From Clavaria fumosa (lineage: Eukaryota > Basidiomycota > Agaricomycetes > Agaricales > Clavariaceae), in contig OX637805.1 in assembly GCA_951802425.1 (NCBI GenBank), forward strand, positions 1,116,001-1,180,000: DNA of 64,000 nucleotides, in the 5' to 3' direction. The notes beneath the pieces are model-generated. The model was not told the DNA's origin and ran no database searches. It saw nothing but the letters and a program-made list of their open reading frames with translations. Both the position numbers and the translations under genes were made by a program. Shown here piece by piece: positions 1 to 10,700 of the stretch. Numbering within the stretch: position 1 is the stretch's first letter; each line of letters begins with the position of its first letter.

Positions 1-735
1 ACTGCTGTTGCTGCAGTCGTCGTCCGCCGCTGTTGCTGCCACTGCCGCCGTCGTCGTCCGCTGCTGTTGCTGCTGCCGCTGCCGTCGTCGTCTGCCGCTG
101 TTGCTGCCGCCGCCGCCGTCATCGTCGTCCACTGCTGTTGCTGCCGCCGCCGCCGCCGCCGCCGTCATCCGCTGCTGTTGCTGCTACCACCGCCGTCGTC
201 GTCCGCTGCTGTTGCTGCCGCCGCCGCTGCCATCGTCATCTGCTGCTGTTGCTGCTGCCGCCGCCGTCGTCGTCCGCTGCTGCTGCCGCCGTCGTCGTCC
301 GCTGCTGTTGCTGCCGTCGTCGTCCGCCGCTGTTGCTGCCACCATCGTCGTCATCGTCCGCCGCTGTTGCTGCCGCCGCCGCCGCCGTCGTCCGCCGCTG
401 TTGCTGCTGCCGCCGCCGCCGTCGTCCGCCGCTGTTGCTGCCGCCGCCATCGCCGTCGTCGTCATTCGCTGCGTCGTGCTGTTGCTGCTGCTGCCGCCAC
501 CGTCGTCGTCGTGCTGTTGCTGCTGCTGCTGCCGCCGCCGCCGTCGCGCTGTTGCTGCTGCCGCCGCCGCCGCCATCGTCGTGTTGTTGCTGCCGCCGCC
601 GCCGCCGTCGTCATTGTGCTGTTGCTGCTGCCGCTGCCGCATCGTCGTGTTGTTGCTACTGCTGCCGCCACCACCGTCACAGCTGTTGTCGCCGTCGCAG
701 CTGTCACTGTCGCAGTCACCGTCACAGCTCAATGG
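1..735. repeat. GCN/GTC trinucleotide-periodic minisatellite
   Basis: The stretch is built from variants of a block like GCTGTTGCTGCCGCCGCC followed by GTCGTCGTCC, repeated about 20 times with units of roughly 25-40 bases. Because every unit is a multiple of three, several frames on both strands stay open and give only homopolymer-like runs of Ala, Val, Arg, Cys, Leu, Pro and Ser (or Gln, Gly and Asn on the other strand). None of these looks like a real protein. It begins at the window edge, so its full length is unknown. It is most likely a non-coding minisatellite, though it could be the low-complexity end of a gene to the left. Confidence 0.8.
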
Positions 736-949
736 CGATAGAGAGCGACTTACAGTTCGATGGGGTGGAGGGTGAAGGTGAAGGTGCGAGACGAAGAACT
801 TGAAACGCAGCGGACTTAGAAAAACTTCTACATCAGATCTGATCATGTGATCTCATGTTGATGTTTTTTTCCAAGTCTGTGTCAAGTCATGTGTCATGTC
901 CGTGCCACGCATCCCCACTGGCACTCAGCCAACGACTTGCAGCGGGAGC

Positions 950-1430
950 GATGACCATGACGGACCATGACGGCAACAACCACAACCACAACGGCGACAA
1001 CCACGACCACAATGGCGACGACCACGACCACGACCACGACGGCAACGACCAAGGCCACAACGGCGACGACCACAACCACGACGGCAATGACCACGACCAG
1101 AGTCACCAGACCACGACCACGACCGACCACGATGGCGACGATGATGGTGACAACCATGACCACGACGGCGACGGCGATGACCACGACCATGACGGTGACG
1201 ACCACGACGGCAACGACAATGACCACGACCACGACGGCAACGACAATGGCGACGACCATGACGGCGACGGTGATGACCACGACAGTGACGGCGACAGCGA
1301 CGGCAACGACCATGACAGCGATGACAGCGACGACCGCGATGACAGTGACGACAGTGACGGCGATGACAGCGATGACAGCAACGGCGACAACAGCAACGGC
1401 AATAACAGCAACGACAACGATGATGATTAC
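950..1430. repeat. GAC/CAC-rich hexanucleotide-periodic minisatellite
   Basis: Short units such as GACCACGACGGCAACGAC are repeated with many substitutions for about 480 bases. The plus strand is very rich in A, C and G and poor in T. Three frames are open on each strand. The plus frame running 855-1466 would give a protein almost entirely of Asp, His, Gly and Asn, with an ordinary start and a short non-repetitive tail. Coding is possible but unsupported; I read it as a second minisatellite next to the one at 1-735. Confidence 0.75.
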
Positions 1431-1449
1431 CACTGCAGTAGGTATGTCT

Positions 1450-2386
1450 TTGTTTCCTTTGGGTGAACTTAGAATTACTTTATGTACTTTGTGTTCATTG
1501 ATCATGCATTGTAAGTTGGACTCGGACTTATGACCCTTATTCAGTACTTTACAAAATGTTTACTAAGACATAGTAAGGACAACCAGAGTGTCTTAAATGA
1601 CTTAATTGCCTTAGACTCAATTCTAAGTCTACTAAGTCACCCTCAGTCACCCTCAGAGATTTCCCCTTTTCCTGATGCAGAGGGGAGGGCATGATGTCAT
1701 TTGGGACTGTGAGACGCAATGGATCACAAGTGGTAGGGGGCAGCATGTGGGGCCTTCATTGGCCAAGACAACGTGTTCTTGTTACACTCTTGTGACTGAA
1801 CCCTCCTGTGTGTGCAGCTTTGCTTGTGTCATGTGACTTTGACTGAAGTTGCTGGGTCCCACTTGAGTCAGAGTGAACTGTTTCTGATGAGAAGGAGCAC
1901 CCACAGCTCACACACTCTGACAGCTACTTCTTGGCTCCCACCTTGTAGATACTTTTGTCATTTACACCCCCACACTGCAGATCCCCTCTGTGGATCCCAC
2001 AACACTTTCCTGTTGCCCTCTTTCTTTATATTGCAATGCTACCATACATCAGGAAAAGTGCAAAGTGGCTTACCCAGCAGGTCCAGTTGGTTATCTCCTT
2101 TGTCACCTACCATGTCACAGTGCCTGCAACTGATTATCTTGCCTGATGTGGATGTGCCCAATACCAAACTTGTATGCAAAGATGACATAGGCTGCTATAG
2201 CAGAGTACTTCTTTGCATAACATTGATTTAGAGGGGATTATAAGGATTGAATGCAAGGAGAATGACTCATGTTCCAAGAATTATTATAATACAAAAGTAG
2301 ATAAGAGCAATGTAGCAAAAGGATTTCATATATTGCACCTATTCAAAGCTCTTAGAGACGAAATGTATAACACCCTCTGTTCTCAA
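1450..2386. other. CpG-poor stretch without a recognisable gene
   Basis: This stretch lies between the minisatellites and the 3' end of the first P450 gene. CG dinucleotides are scarce while TG and CA are frequent, unlike the P450 genes beside it. Short open frames exist on the plus strand (for example 1812-2231), but none shows a family motif. The composition is what decayed, formerly methylated repeat DNA looks like. Confidence 0.5.
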
Positions 2387-4430
2387 TCAAGTCTGCTCGA
2401 CACATCGCCGGAAAAGCACCTTGGCAAAACGATTGGGGAGACACACCCCATAAATCCAGTGATTGTGGGGCCGTGCTCCCTCCTTCTTGAGCTTGACATC
2501 ATACGTTATTACGAGATGCGCTAGCATCGTTTTCATCACAGCAGCCGCCAAGAATCGGCCGGGGCTGTGAGTATCGTAAATAAGTTGTGGACCAAGATGT
2601 AATGTGGGCGTGGAGAATGGGTAAACAAAACTTACCAGGCCCACTTCCCTGTACCCCATGGGCCGAACTCGTAACTGAGAGCGGTCATTTGATGCTTGGG
2701 GTTCTCCGGTTCGTGTTCTGCCATCCTCGAGAAGCGGAATGGGTCAAACAACTCTGGGTGAGGAAAATAGTCTTCGTTATGATGGATCGCGTATGTTGGA
2801 ATGGCGAGTAGGCAGCCAGCCGGAACCACTGTGCCATCGGAGAATGCGAAGTCTTGAAGCGCTTTGCGCCACAACATGGCTGAGAATAGTAGCATTGTGA
2901 GTTGTGGGACGTTAATATGCTGATCAGAACAGGTACAAATCCCAAGTCCATTAACCCTCTGCGTTTCCCTGATGAAACTGTCTATCTTGATCATCCGATC
3001 CAAAGCCTTCTTCGTCCAACCCTCCTCGCTCACAATTGATTCTACTTCCTCTCGCAATGGCAACACGTATTGAGGGTCAGCCGCCAGATGATATAGGACA
3101 TGCGTAAAGGCCTTGAAAATTAAGGTCAGCGCATGGATGCAATGTCAACGACGACAAGAACTACCATAGATGTGGTAATGATGGCGGCATAGTTCATGAA
3201 GAGGGTGCGCAGACATACATCACGCAGGTTTCGTCGCTTTTCGGGCGCTGCGTCGAGGAGCATGTCGAAGAGTAGCTCCTGAGAAGCGAATAAATCCCAA
3301 GATCACATATAGTAGCGCGATATACGCACTGATTCTCGTGGCGAGTCCTTTCCATATGATGCTTCCTCCTGCATACGCTGATCAAACATGGGCCCAAGAT
3401 GCTTACTAGCTCTCTCCACATAAGCGGGAATCTTCGTCAAATAGTTGCCGATCAGTCTGTTTATAAGTGTTGTGAAGAGCGAAGTGAGATATGAATGAGG
3501 ATGCCTCACGGTCTTAAGAAATTTGGGAAGATATTGATGACAGTTGCTACTTTGAATATATCATGTGCATAGCATGCATTCATGTCGAGGTAGTCAGGGT
3601 CTCGACCTACGGCCAATGGGTGATCTGACGCCTGCAAGGAAGACGGGACGTACAGAGTGGAAGACCGACGAAAACTCTGTTGACAATCTGAGCGATCATT
3701 TTTGGCACAGTTGCGGCCGGAGAGATAGCCAACCATTCTGGAAAATGAAATTTCGTTTGAGACCTATGATAATATGAAGGTTCCAACACACCACCTCCAA
3801 GAGGGCAAATATGGTCACTGAATGATTGCGTGACCTCGTCTTGGATGTACCCAACGCAAGCAGGAATGCTCCGAGAATGAGCGGGATGTATGACCGCAAA
3901 ATGATACGGATCAGTGATTATTTCAATCCCGAACGTGTACGATATTTGATATTTCTGAGGCAAGTTTGTTGGGGCAACCAAGCGCGGAAAAGAAGGCGTT
4001 GCGCACGTCCTTGCCCGCATCAAATATGCTGAGTTCATCTTCCCTGGCTTTGCGAATGTCATCTATATAAGATGGGTTACAACAGAATACGGTCCAGTTC
4101 TGTTTGTTCGCAATCTTGAACAAGCCTTCGCGATGCTGTCTTTCATAGGTGTCATTGTGAACTATCCACTGCACCATAACATACCTTCCTGTATCCTTCA
4201 ATCGTCATCTCGTGTGCGCCGAAGAGAAATTGTAGTACTCCAAAGTAAGACGTCAGTGGTCCGGAAAAACCAACCGATGGGATGCGATCCAACTATGCTG
4301 TACTTTAGAACCGATGGCACAGGGAGATAAAGAACCTTGCCTCAGGTCTTCGCGTCTTGGTAAATGTGGCTACCAGATACAGGACGGCGAGACTTGCGAG
4401 GCCATATGTCAAGAACCAGTATTCGCCCAT
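2387..4430 (-). CDS. Cytochrome P450 monooxygenase, copy 1 (multi-exon)
   Basis: Membrane-anchored haem monooxygenase of the ent-kaurene-oxidase-like type common in basidiomycetes; the substrate cannot be predicted. The start at 4430 (MGEYWFLTYG) gives a short hydrophobic anchor, and the next exon has the conserved LDRIPSVGFSGPLTSY segment. Further exons carry NRVFVGLPLC, an I-helix-type NYAAIITTS, the K-helix ETQR and the haem loop FGPWGTGKWACPGRF. The haem-binding cysteine codon is split TG|C by the intron at 2575-2635. The first intron (4293-4340) starts with GC rather than GT; the neighbouring paralogue has GT there. Reading frames stay open through all conserved blocks, so it looks intact, at roughly 500 residues. 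It is a tandem paralogue of the gene at 5087-7158. Exon limits outside the motifs are inferred from splice signals. Confidence 0.88.
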
Positions 4431-5086
4431 CGTCACACCTTTCGTCGACTGATTGCAGCACGTACGGCGACAGATGGCGATAAGAGGGAGCGGTTACACG
4501 AGACAAGATCATTGCCCAAGCCAAGCTATAGGGACTGGTACATCTGAGTTTGAATCGACCATGTTCGTTACGTGCACAAATGATAAAATAAACAAGGTTC
4601 GCCTTCATTTCGCTCCGGCTATTTAAATTTTCAGGTTCTTCGCAGTAATAGATTAACAGTTCATGGACCTACCAGCAGACTCTGGCATGGTAAATGTTTT
4701 GTAATGATACAGGCGATACAGGATGTGATGGTGCGGCCCCCGAACTACGTGCACCTTACATTGTTCACCAGGAACCTGCATCGGCGATGAACAGCTAGGT
4801 CACGGTTTCTGAAACATAGCCTACCTATTCCACTGCCAATGGCTACGACATGTTCTTCGTTTACATGCAGTAACATTGTATGGTTCGAAGAAGAGAAATG
4901 CAAAGAACACGCGCGCCCGAGCTTACGTAATTATAGAAGCGGAAAAGGTTACGTAAACAATCAAACATCGGTGAGCCACATCAAGCCAAGCAGCTCAATA
5001 CCAAAAGCAGCTCCAACACGAAGCCATAATACGAAAGCCGGGTATATGAGTGATATCTAGTTAGAATGCACAATGCCACTTCGCAA
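4431..5086. other. Intergenic region between the two P450 genes
   Basis: This holds the upstream region of the first P450 and the 3' flank of the second. It contains only short open frames with no recognisable motif. I see no clear TATA box or repeat. Confidence 0.5.
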
Positions 5087-7158
5087 TCAAGTCTGCTGAA
5101 CCCGCCGCCTGGCAAGCACTTTCACAGAACGGTTTGGAATACATGCTCCCATAATCCAATGATCACTCGGTCGCACCCCTTCATTCTCAAACTTGAGATC
5201 GTATGTAATCACCATGTATGCCAGCATTATCTTCATGACAGCAGCCGCGAAGAATCGACCAGGGCTGAGAAAGCTTGCCTGTGAGTCCAAAGGCACCAGA
5301 ACCAACAAATGCAGTGGAAGGAAAACGCACCAGGCATATTTGCCGACTCCCCATGTGTTCCACTCATAACTGAGAGTGGTCGTTTGATACTTGACAACTT
5401 GCTGCTCTTTTTCTGCCGCATTCGAGAAGCGGAACGGGTCAAACATATTCGGATCGGTGTAATATTCTTCGTCGTGGTGGATTGCAAAAGTTGGAACGGT
5501 GACTTGATGACCAGCGGGGATGATCGTGCCGTCCGAAAGCTTGAAATCTCGCATTGTTTTGCGCAACAGCACAGCTAGGAAAACGTAAGAGCACGCTTGA
5601 CCTAGTCATCGGACCACGTACCCACTCCCAGACCAGTAGTTCTCTGAGCCTCTCTGATGAAGCTGTCCACTTTAAGCATTCGATCCAAGCCCGCTTTCGT
5701 CCAGCCTTCCTCGTCCACAACTGACTCAACTTCGTCTCGCAATGGCTGGACGTACTGAGGATTTGCAGCAAGAAAATACAAAACATGCGTAAAGGTCTAA
5801 GAGAGACAGTCAGCACATCTACACAGGAAGGTCAACGAACAGAAATTTTACCATAGACGTAGTATGGATGGCAGCAAAGTTCATGAAAAGAAGGCGCAGG
5901 CATAAATCACGCAGATTTCGTCGACTCTCTGGCGCCGCGTCAATGAGCCATGTGAGGAGTATATTCTAGACAGGAAAAATGGGCTCCAGTTTCGTCTATG
6001 GTGCTGAGTGCACTTACTGGCCTGAGCGGCGAGTCCTTCCCATACTGTGCCTCATTCTGCATATGCTCATCGAAGATTGGAGCGAGATGCCTTCCCGCGC
6101 GCTTTGTGTAAGCAGGAAGCCTTGTCAAATATTTGCCAGCCAGTCTGTTCACAGCACAAGCGAAGGTTCTGTGAGTCACGAAGGGGCATGACGACGAAGA
6201 CGTCTCACGGTCTCAGAAATTTAGGGAAGGTATTGATGGCTAGTGAAACTCCCATCACGTCGAGTGTGAAGCTTGTACACATATCCAGGTAGTCACGATT
6301 TCGACCTGCAGGGAATAGGTGATCCAGTTGTCGGTGTGGAGAAAAATCACTTACATAGTGGGAGACCCACTAAGACCCTGTTGACTACTTGACCGATGAT
6401 GTTTGGCATTGCATCGGGCAGAGAAATTGCTTGCCACTCTATTAAATGAACGTCTATCTGAGACCCATGACTGAGGATTGATAACACACCATCTCCATTA
6501 GGACGGATAAGATCACTCAATGACTGCACCACCTCATCCTGGATATCGCCGACGCATGCAGGAACATTACGTGTGAGGGTAGGATTAATGACCGCAAAAT
6601 GATATGGGTCGTCGGCTAGTTCAGGGCCGAGCGTGTAAGGCATGTGGAAGTTCTGGAGATCCTCGAGCCAGTAAATGATCATGCAAACAAGGTTGATTTA
6701 TACTGAATGCATACGTCATTGGCTGCTTCTATAATGCTCAGCTCATCTTCACTGGCTTTGCGAATGTCGTCCACGTGCGACGGACCACAACAAAACACGA
6801 TCCAGCCCCGCCAGTTCGCAATCCTGAATACGCCATTGCGGTGCTGCATTTCACAGGGGCAACTATTATTATAAGCATTGACTTCGCCAATTATGAGAAT
6901 AACAGACCTTCCTATAACCTTCAATCGACATCTCGGGTGCATTGGAGAAATATCGTAGCGCCGTCCAGTAGGATGTGAGGGGTCCCGAATGACCAATCGA
7001 CGGGATGCGATCCAACTTAAGGTATCCCTATAAGCTGATGCGAGAGAGGGATCGTTCCAAGGACCTACCTCGGGCGATCGCGTGCTCATGAGCGACGCCA
7101 CCACATACAGGGTGGCAAAACCAGCCAGGCTGTACGTCAAGATCGAGTATTCGTCCAT
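5087..7158 (-). CDS. Cytochrome P450 monooxygenase, copy 2 (multi-exon)
   Basis: Close tandem paralogue of the P450 at 2387-4430, with the same exon plan. The start at 7158 (MDEYSILTYS) gives an N-terminal membrane anchor, followed after a GT intron (donor at 7068) by LDRIPSIGHSGPLTSY. Later exons contain NRVLVGLPLC, LTRLPAYTKRAGRHL, the K-helix RETT region and the haem loop WGVGKYACPGRF. As in copy 1, the haem cysteine is encoded TG|C across a phase-2 intron, here 5275-5330. All conserved blocks join in frame. Both genes are on the same strand about 650 bases apart, which suggests a recent local duplication, perhaps part of a secondary-metabolism or detoxification locus extending left. No synthase or regulator of such a cluster is visible here. 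Confidence 0.88.
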
Positions 7159-7790
7159 AGCTTTCGCTTTTGCGTTGAGTGTTTGGAGAAGACAAGGCGT
7201 CCATTTGATGGAGTTTCTACATGGAATGTACAAAACAGGGACATACGCATCTGCCCTAAGCTGAAAGGCGTAAGCCCTGTACTGTCATCCAGGGTTCTTC
7301 CGGTGTATCGCCGGTCAACGGTCAACTCTCAAGCCAAGCCATTTGCCTGGGAGTGCTTCCAGCTGTCATCTAAAATGTGATGCTCAGCCTTCACCGCAAA
7401 TTTGCACCAGCAGCTCTAACACACGAAAATTATCAATTGGAACCTGATTCATGATCGTCAATCTCTGACAGTCTGTTGGCCTTCGACTTCGCAACAACAA
7501 GCTTTTCCTATGATGTGAAGGACAAAAGCGTAGACATGGCGGCTTCCTTTCTGAGGCTCGCACTAGGGCAGAAGTCCAATAAGAAGTCGAATTCAACCAT
7601 ACTCGCACATAAGACAGACGGAAACAGAGATACATGATTAGAGGGATAACCAGCAAGAAAAAGGAATGTGTGCATTTGTCCTAGCCTTAGATAACGAGCG
7701 TGTCGTGAGAAGAAGATAGGGAAAGTATTTCGCGAGATGGTGTTGGTATACGAATCAGGGCTGTGGAACAGTCTGTAAATAAGAGATCGG
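7159..7790. other. Intergenic region: P450 copy 2 upstream and Num1-like gene 3' flank
   Basis: No gene is recognised. Both flanking genes are on the minus strand, so this holds the 3' flank of the Num1-like gene and the promoter side of P450 copy 2. Open frames here show no family motif. Confidence 0.45.
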
Positions 7791-10700
7791 TCATTGAGCG
7801 GTTGAAGCTGTAGTTTTCGCAGACCGCCGAGACCCAAATCGCCGTCGGCCTTCTTCTCGTCCCCAGGAAAACATGCTAGGCGCCCCCTCATGCGAGTTAC
7901 CACTAGCCGTGCGCGAACGGAAGGACCATGCGGGGGACACGGGGCGCGCCGCATCACTCGGCTGCACCTCGAGGTGAGGCTCTCCAACTCCACGGTCTGC
8001 GGTTCGGGTCTGCTGTTGGGGCGGGTGCTGTGGCTGGTGCTGGTGCTGATGTTGTTGTTGCTGATGCTGTTGTTGTTGTTGCTGGTGTTGGTGGTGGTGA
8101 TGAGGCCCGACCGTGTGTCGCCCGTCGCAGCACGCCCGCACATTCTCCAAACCCTCAAATCCCTCGTCGGACGCGCCCTCGCCGTGAAGCTCAAAGTCAA
8201 GGTCCTCGGCATCAGGATTCTGGGCGTATTCGAACGATTTGTTCGGGCTGTATGGGCTTTCAGGTGCCGCCCAGCGAAGATATTCTGCGGCAGGTGTGCC
8301 GGAACGTTTGCCGAGGGATCCGCCAATCGAGATTTGCGACCGGCTGCGCTGGCCACGCGGGGTAGAAGGAGCAGTCCAGTTGCCGCCTCTCCGTGAGCTT
8401 TTCATACTTCGCTGGCTTTGAGGGGAACCAAATATCCGTCTGTGATTTTCATCATCCGTGGTATAATCTCCGCGAACTGAAAGGGGACTGTCGGGCACGG
8501 GAATAGGATTGGGTGCCAATGGTACCGGCGCCGAAGGACGAGCCAATAGATAGTTAAGCGCCTGAGTAAAGGCGTTAGATCAGTTGAAGTTTATCCAGAT
8601 AAGTGGATACAGACATCAAGCCAGATATCGTGCCGCTCTTTCGTCGCGGCAGTAAATTTCATCTCTCGATGTGGGGTCGATATGATGACACTGTAGTGAT
8701 GCAAGCCCGGCGGCATCGGGTTCGGGTCGAGAACGGACCGTACGCCCTCGATATAAGCTAAACAAAAGCACATTCCGTGGAATCAGAGCAAGAAAGGACC
8801 ACTGTACTTGGACGTACCGCTCTTCGCGCTGGACTCGGTGACATTGGACGATCCTGGATCCGCTGAGCTCCAATACAGAGTTTTCGTGTAAGGATGCACC
8901 CAAAAGAATCGCCTGTGCCTCGTCTGGCCATGGCCTTTGCCAATCGTCCGGCGCGTATATTTCCACAAGAACTCGCCAATCATAGTCTGAGTGATGGCAT
9001 GGATGATGGTCGGGTCCGTCGATCCAGGAACACTCGGGGAGGGTTTAGTGGGCGTCACAGGGACCTCAGGCACTTTCGGCCGCGCCGCGTACTGCCGGTG
9101 ATGCTCCGACGAGATCGAAGAACGATCCGACACCAAAGATGTCGTGGACATCTCTTTCCGCGCGTTGTCGTAGATCGCGAGCGCGGCCTGCCCATGCTGC
9201 GCATACGCGGCAGCTGCGTTGGCAGCTGATCGGAAACTGCTCGTCGAGGCCGGATGTCGGAGGCTTGGCGTGGCGTTCGGCATGCCAGGGCCGACGGGAA
9301 GCCGTTGGTGATACGTCCCTTTGGCAGCGGTGGTACGTGGGTGGGCTTCAGGTGGTGGGGGTGGTAGGGACGAGGTACTGCCCTCAAGCACGATAGCATT
9401 CCTCTTTTCAGGAATGAAGGAAGGTGGGGGCATGCTGCGAGGAGGGGGCAAGCGCGGAGGGGGTGGGAGTGCCATGGTTGGCGGCCTCGTCTTGTCAACA
9501 GGTGGTGCAAGCCCTGCGGACGGCACTCTTGCTCGCGTAGACGAGTCTTCCGTGCTTTGAGCTACAACAGAATCAATAGACTGCCTGGTGACGTCAGACT
9601 GCGCGCTCAAGGGTCGCGCCCCAAACGTAGCGGTGCTGTCGCGTACTGCAGGGGATTGTGGGTTGATAACGAAGGGTGCCAGAGGAGTCGAAGATGTAGT
9701 CTGCGTGGCAGGAGGGGGTGGAGGTGCGATAAACTGGAACTGCTGGAAACCCGCAGATCCCACCTTGTACAGTCCGATACCAGATGTTGGAGTGACGGGA
9801 GTGACTACCGGCGGAACGGGAGCAGGCGGCTTCCACTCGTCGGTCTGGATCGCATTCTCCTTCATCACTGGCTTGGCAGGCTCTTCTGGCGGCTCCACAG
9901 ACACGCCTTTCGACTCATATTGCACAGGCGGGGCGCGACCATATTCCGACTCGCGTCGCGCAGCAATGGAGCCAGACACGGAGGACCCCACTCGGCCAGG
10001 GATCACAGACGCTTTGATACTGGCATTGTCCTCGTCACTATCCGGAGCTTCGTTGTCGCTCATCGTCATAAGCGAATGGAAGTCGTCTTCGGATTGTGAC
10101 GGTGTCGGAGTCGGCGTGTCCCTGATGCTCTGCCGTGCGTCGTGGTAGTCCTCCATGTCGGTCTCAAACTCCGTCTCTTCCCCTGGTTCCGTTTCGGGTC
10201 CGTCGTCCACTTGGGGAGGTATCCGTCGCTCAGCCAGGAAACCCTTCAGCGTCGTCGGACTCTGCGGCTTAATGGTCATAGTGGAGGTCCTAGACAAGTT
10301 GCCAGGTACAAGCGTCGTGCGTCGCTCCCTGTTAAATGGCTCTTCGTCGTCCGTCTCCTCCTCATCTTCCTTGATAGCAGCGGGCACCTCCCTTGATTTC
10401 GGCCGCAGAAGAGCAGCGGCAACCACGCCCGGCAATCCGACTGTCTGCGTGTCCATGTCCACCTTGACAACGGCAAGGACGTGCGTCTGGGTCTGCGCCG
10501 CACACATCTCCTTCGCGGGCGTCTGCACCTCCGCGTGCGCCACAACGGGCATCAGGACAGGCGGCACCTCCTCCGGCTCCGTGTTCATGCTCGCCGATAC
10601 AAGCACAGGCGCCACAACCAAAGGCGGCCGCTCCTCCTGCTCGCATTGCATCGCCGTGTCAACACGCACCACAACTGGTGGCGCGTCCGTCTGCGCCCAC

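Noticed and set aside
855..1466. Asp/His/Gly/Asn-rich 203-residue frame as a metal-binding protein gene
   Set aside because: All three frames of this repeat are open on both strands, so an open frame is no evidence of coding.
5087..5579. P450 copy 2 as a pseudogene lacking the haem cysteine
   Set aside because: The cysteine is absent from each single open frame but is restored exactly by splicing TG|C.
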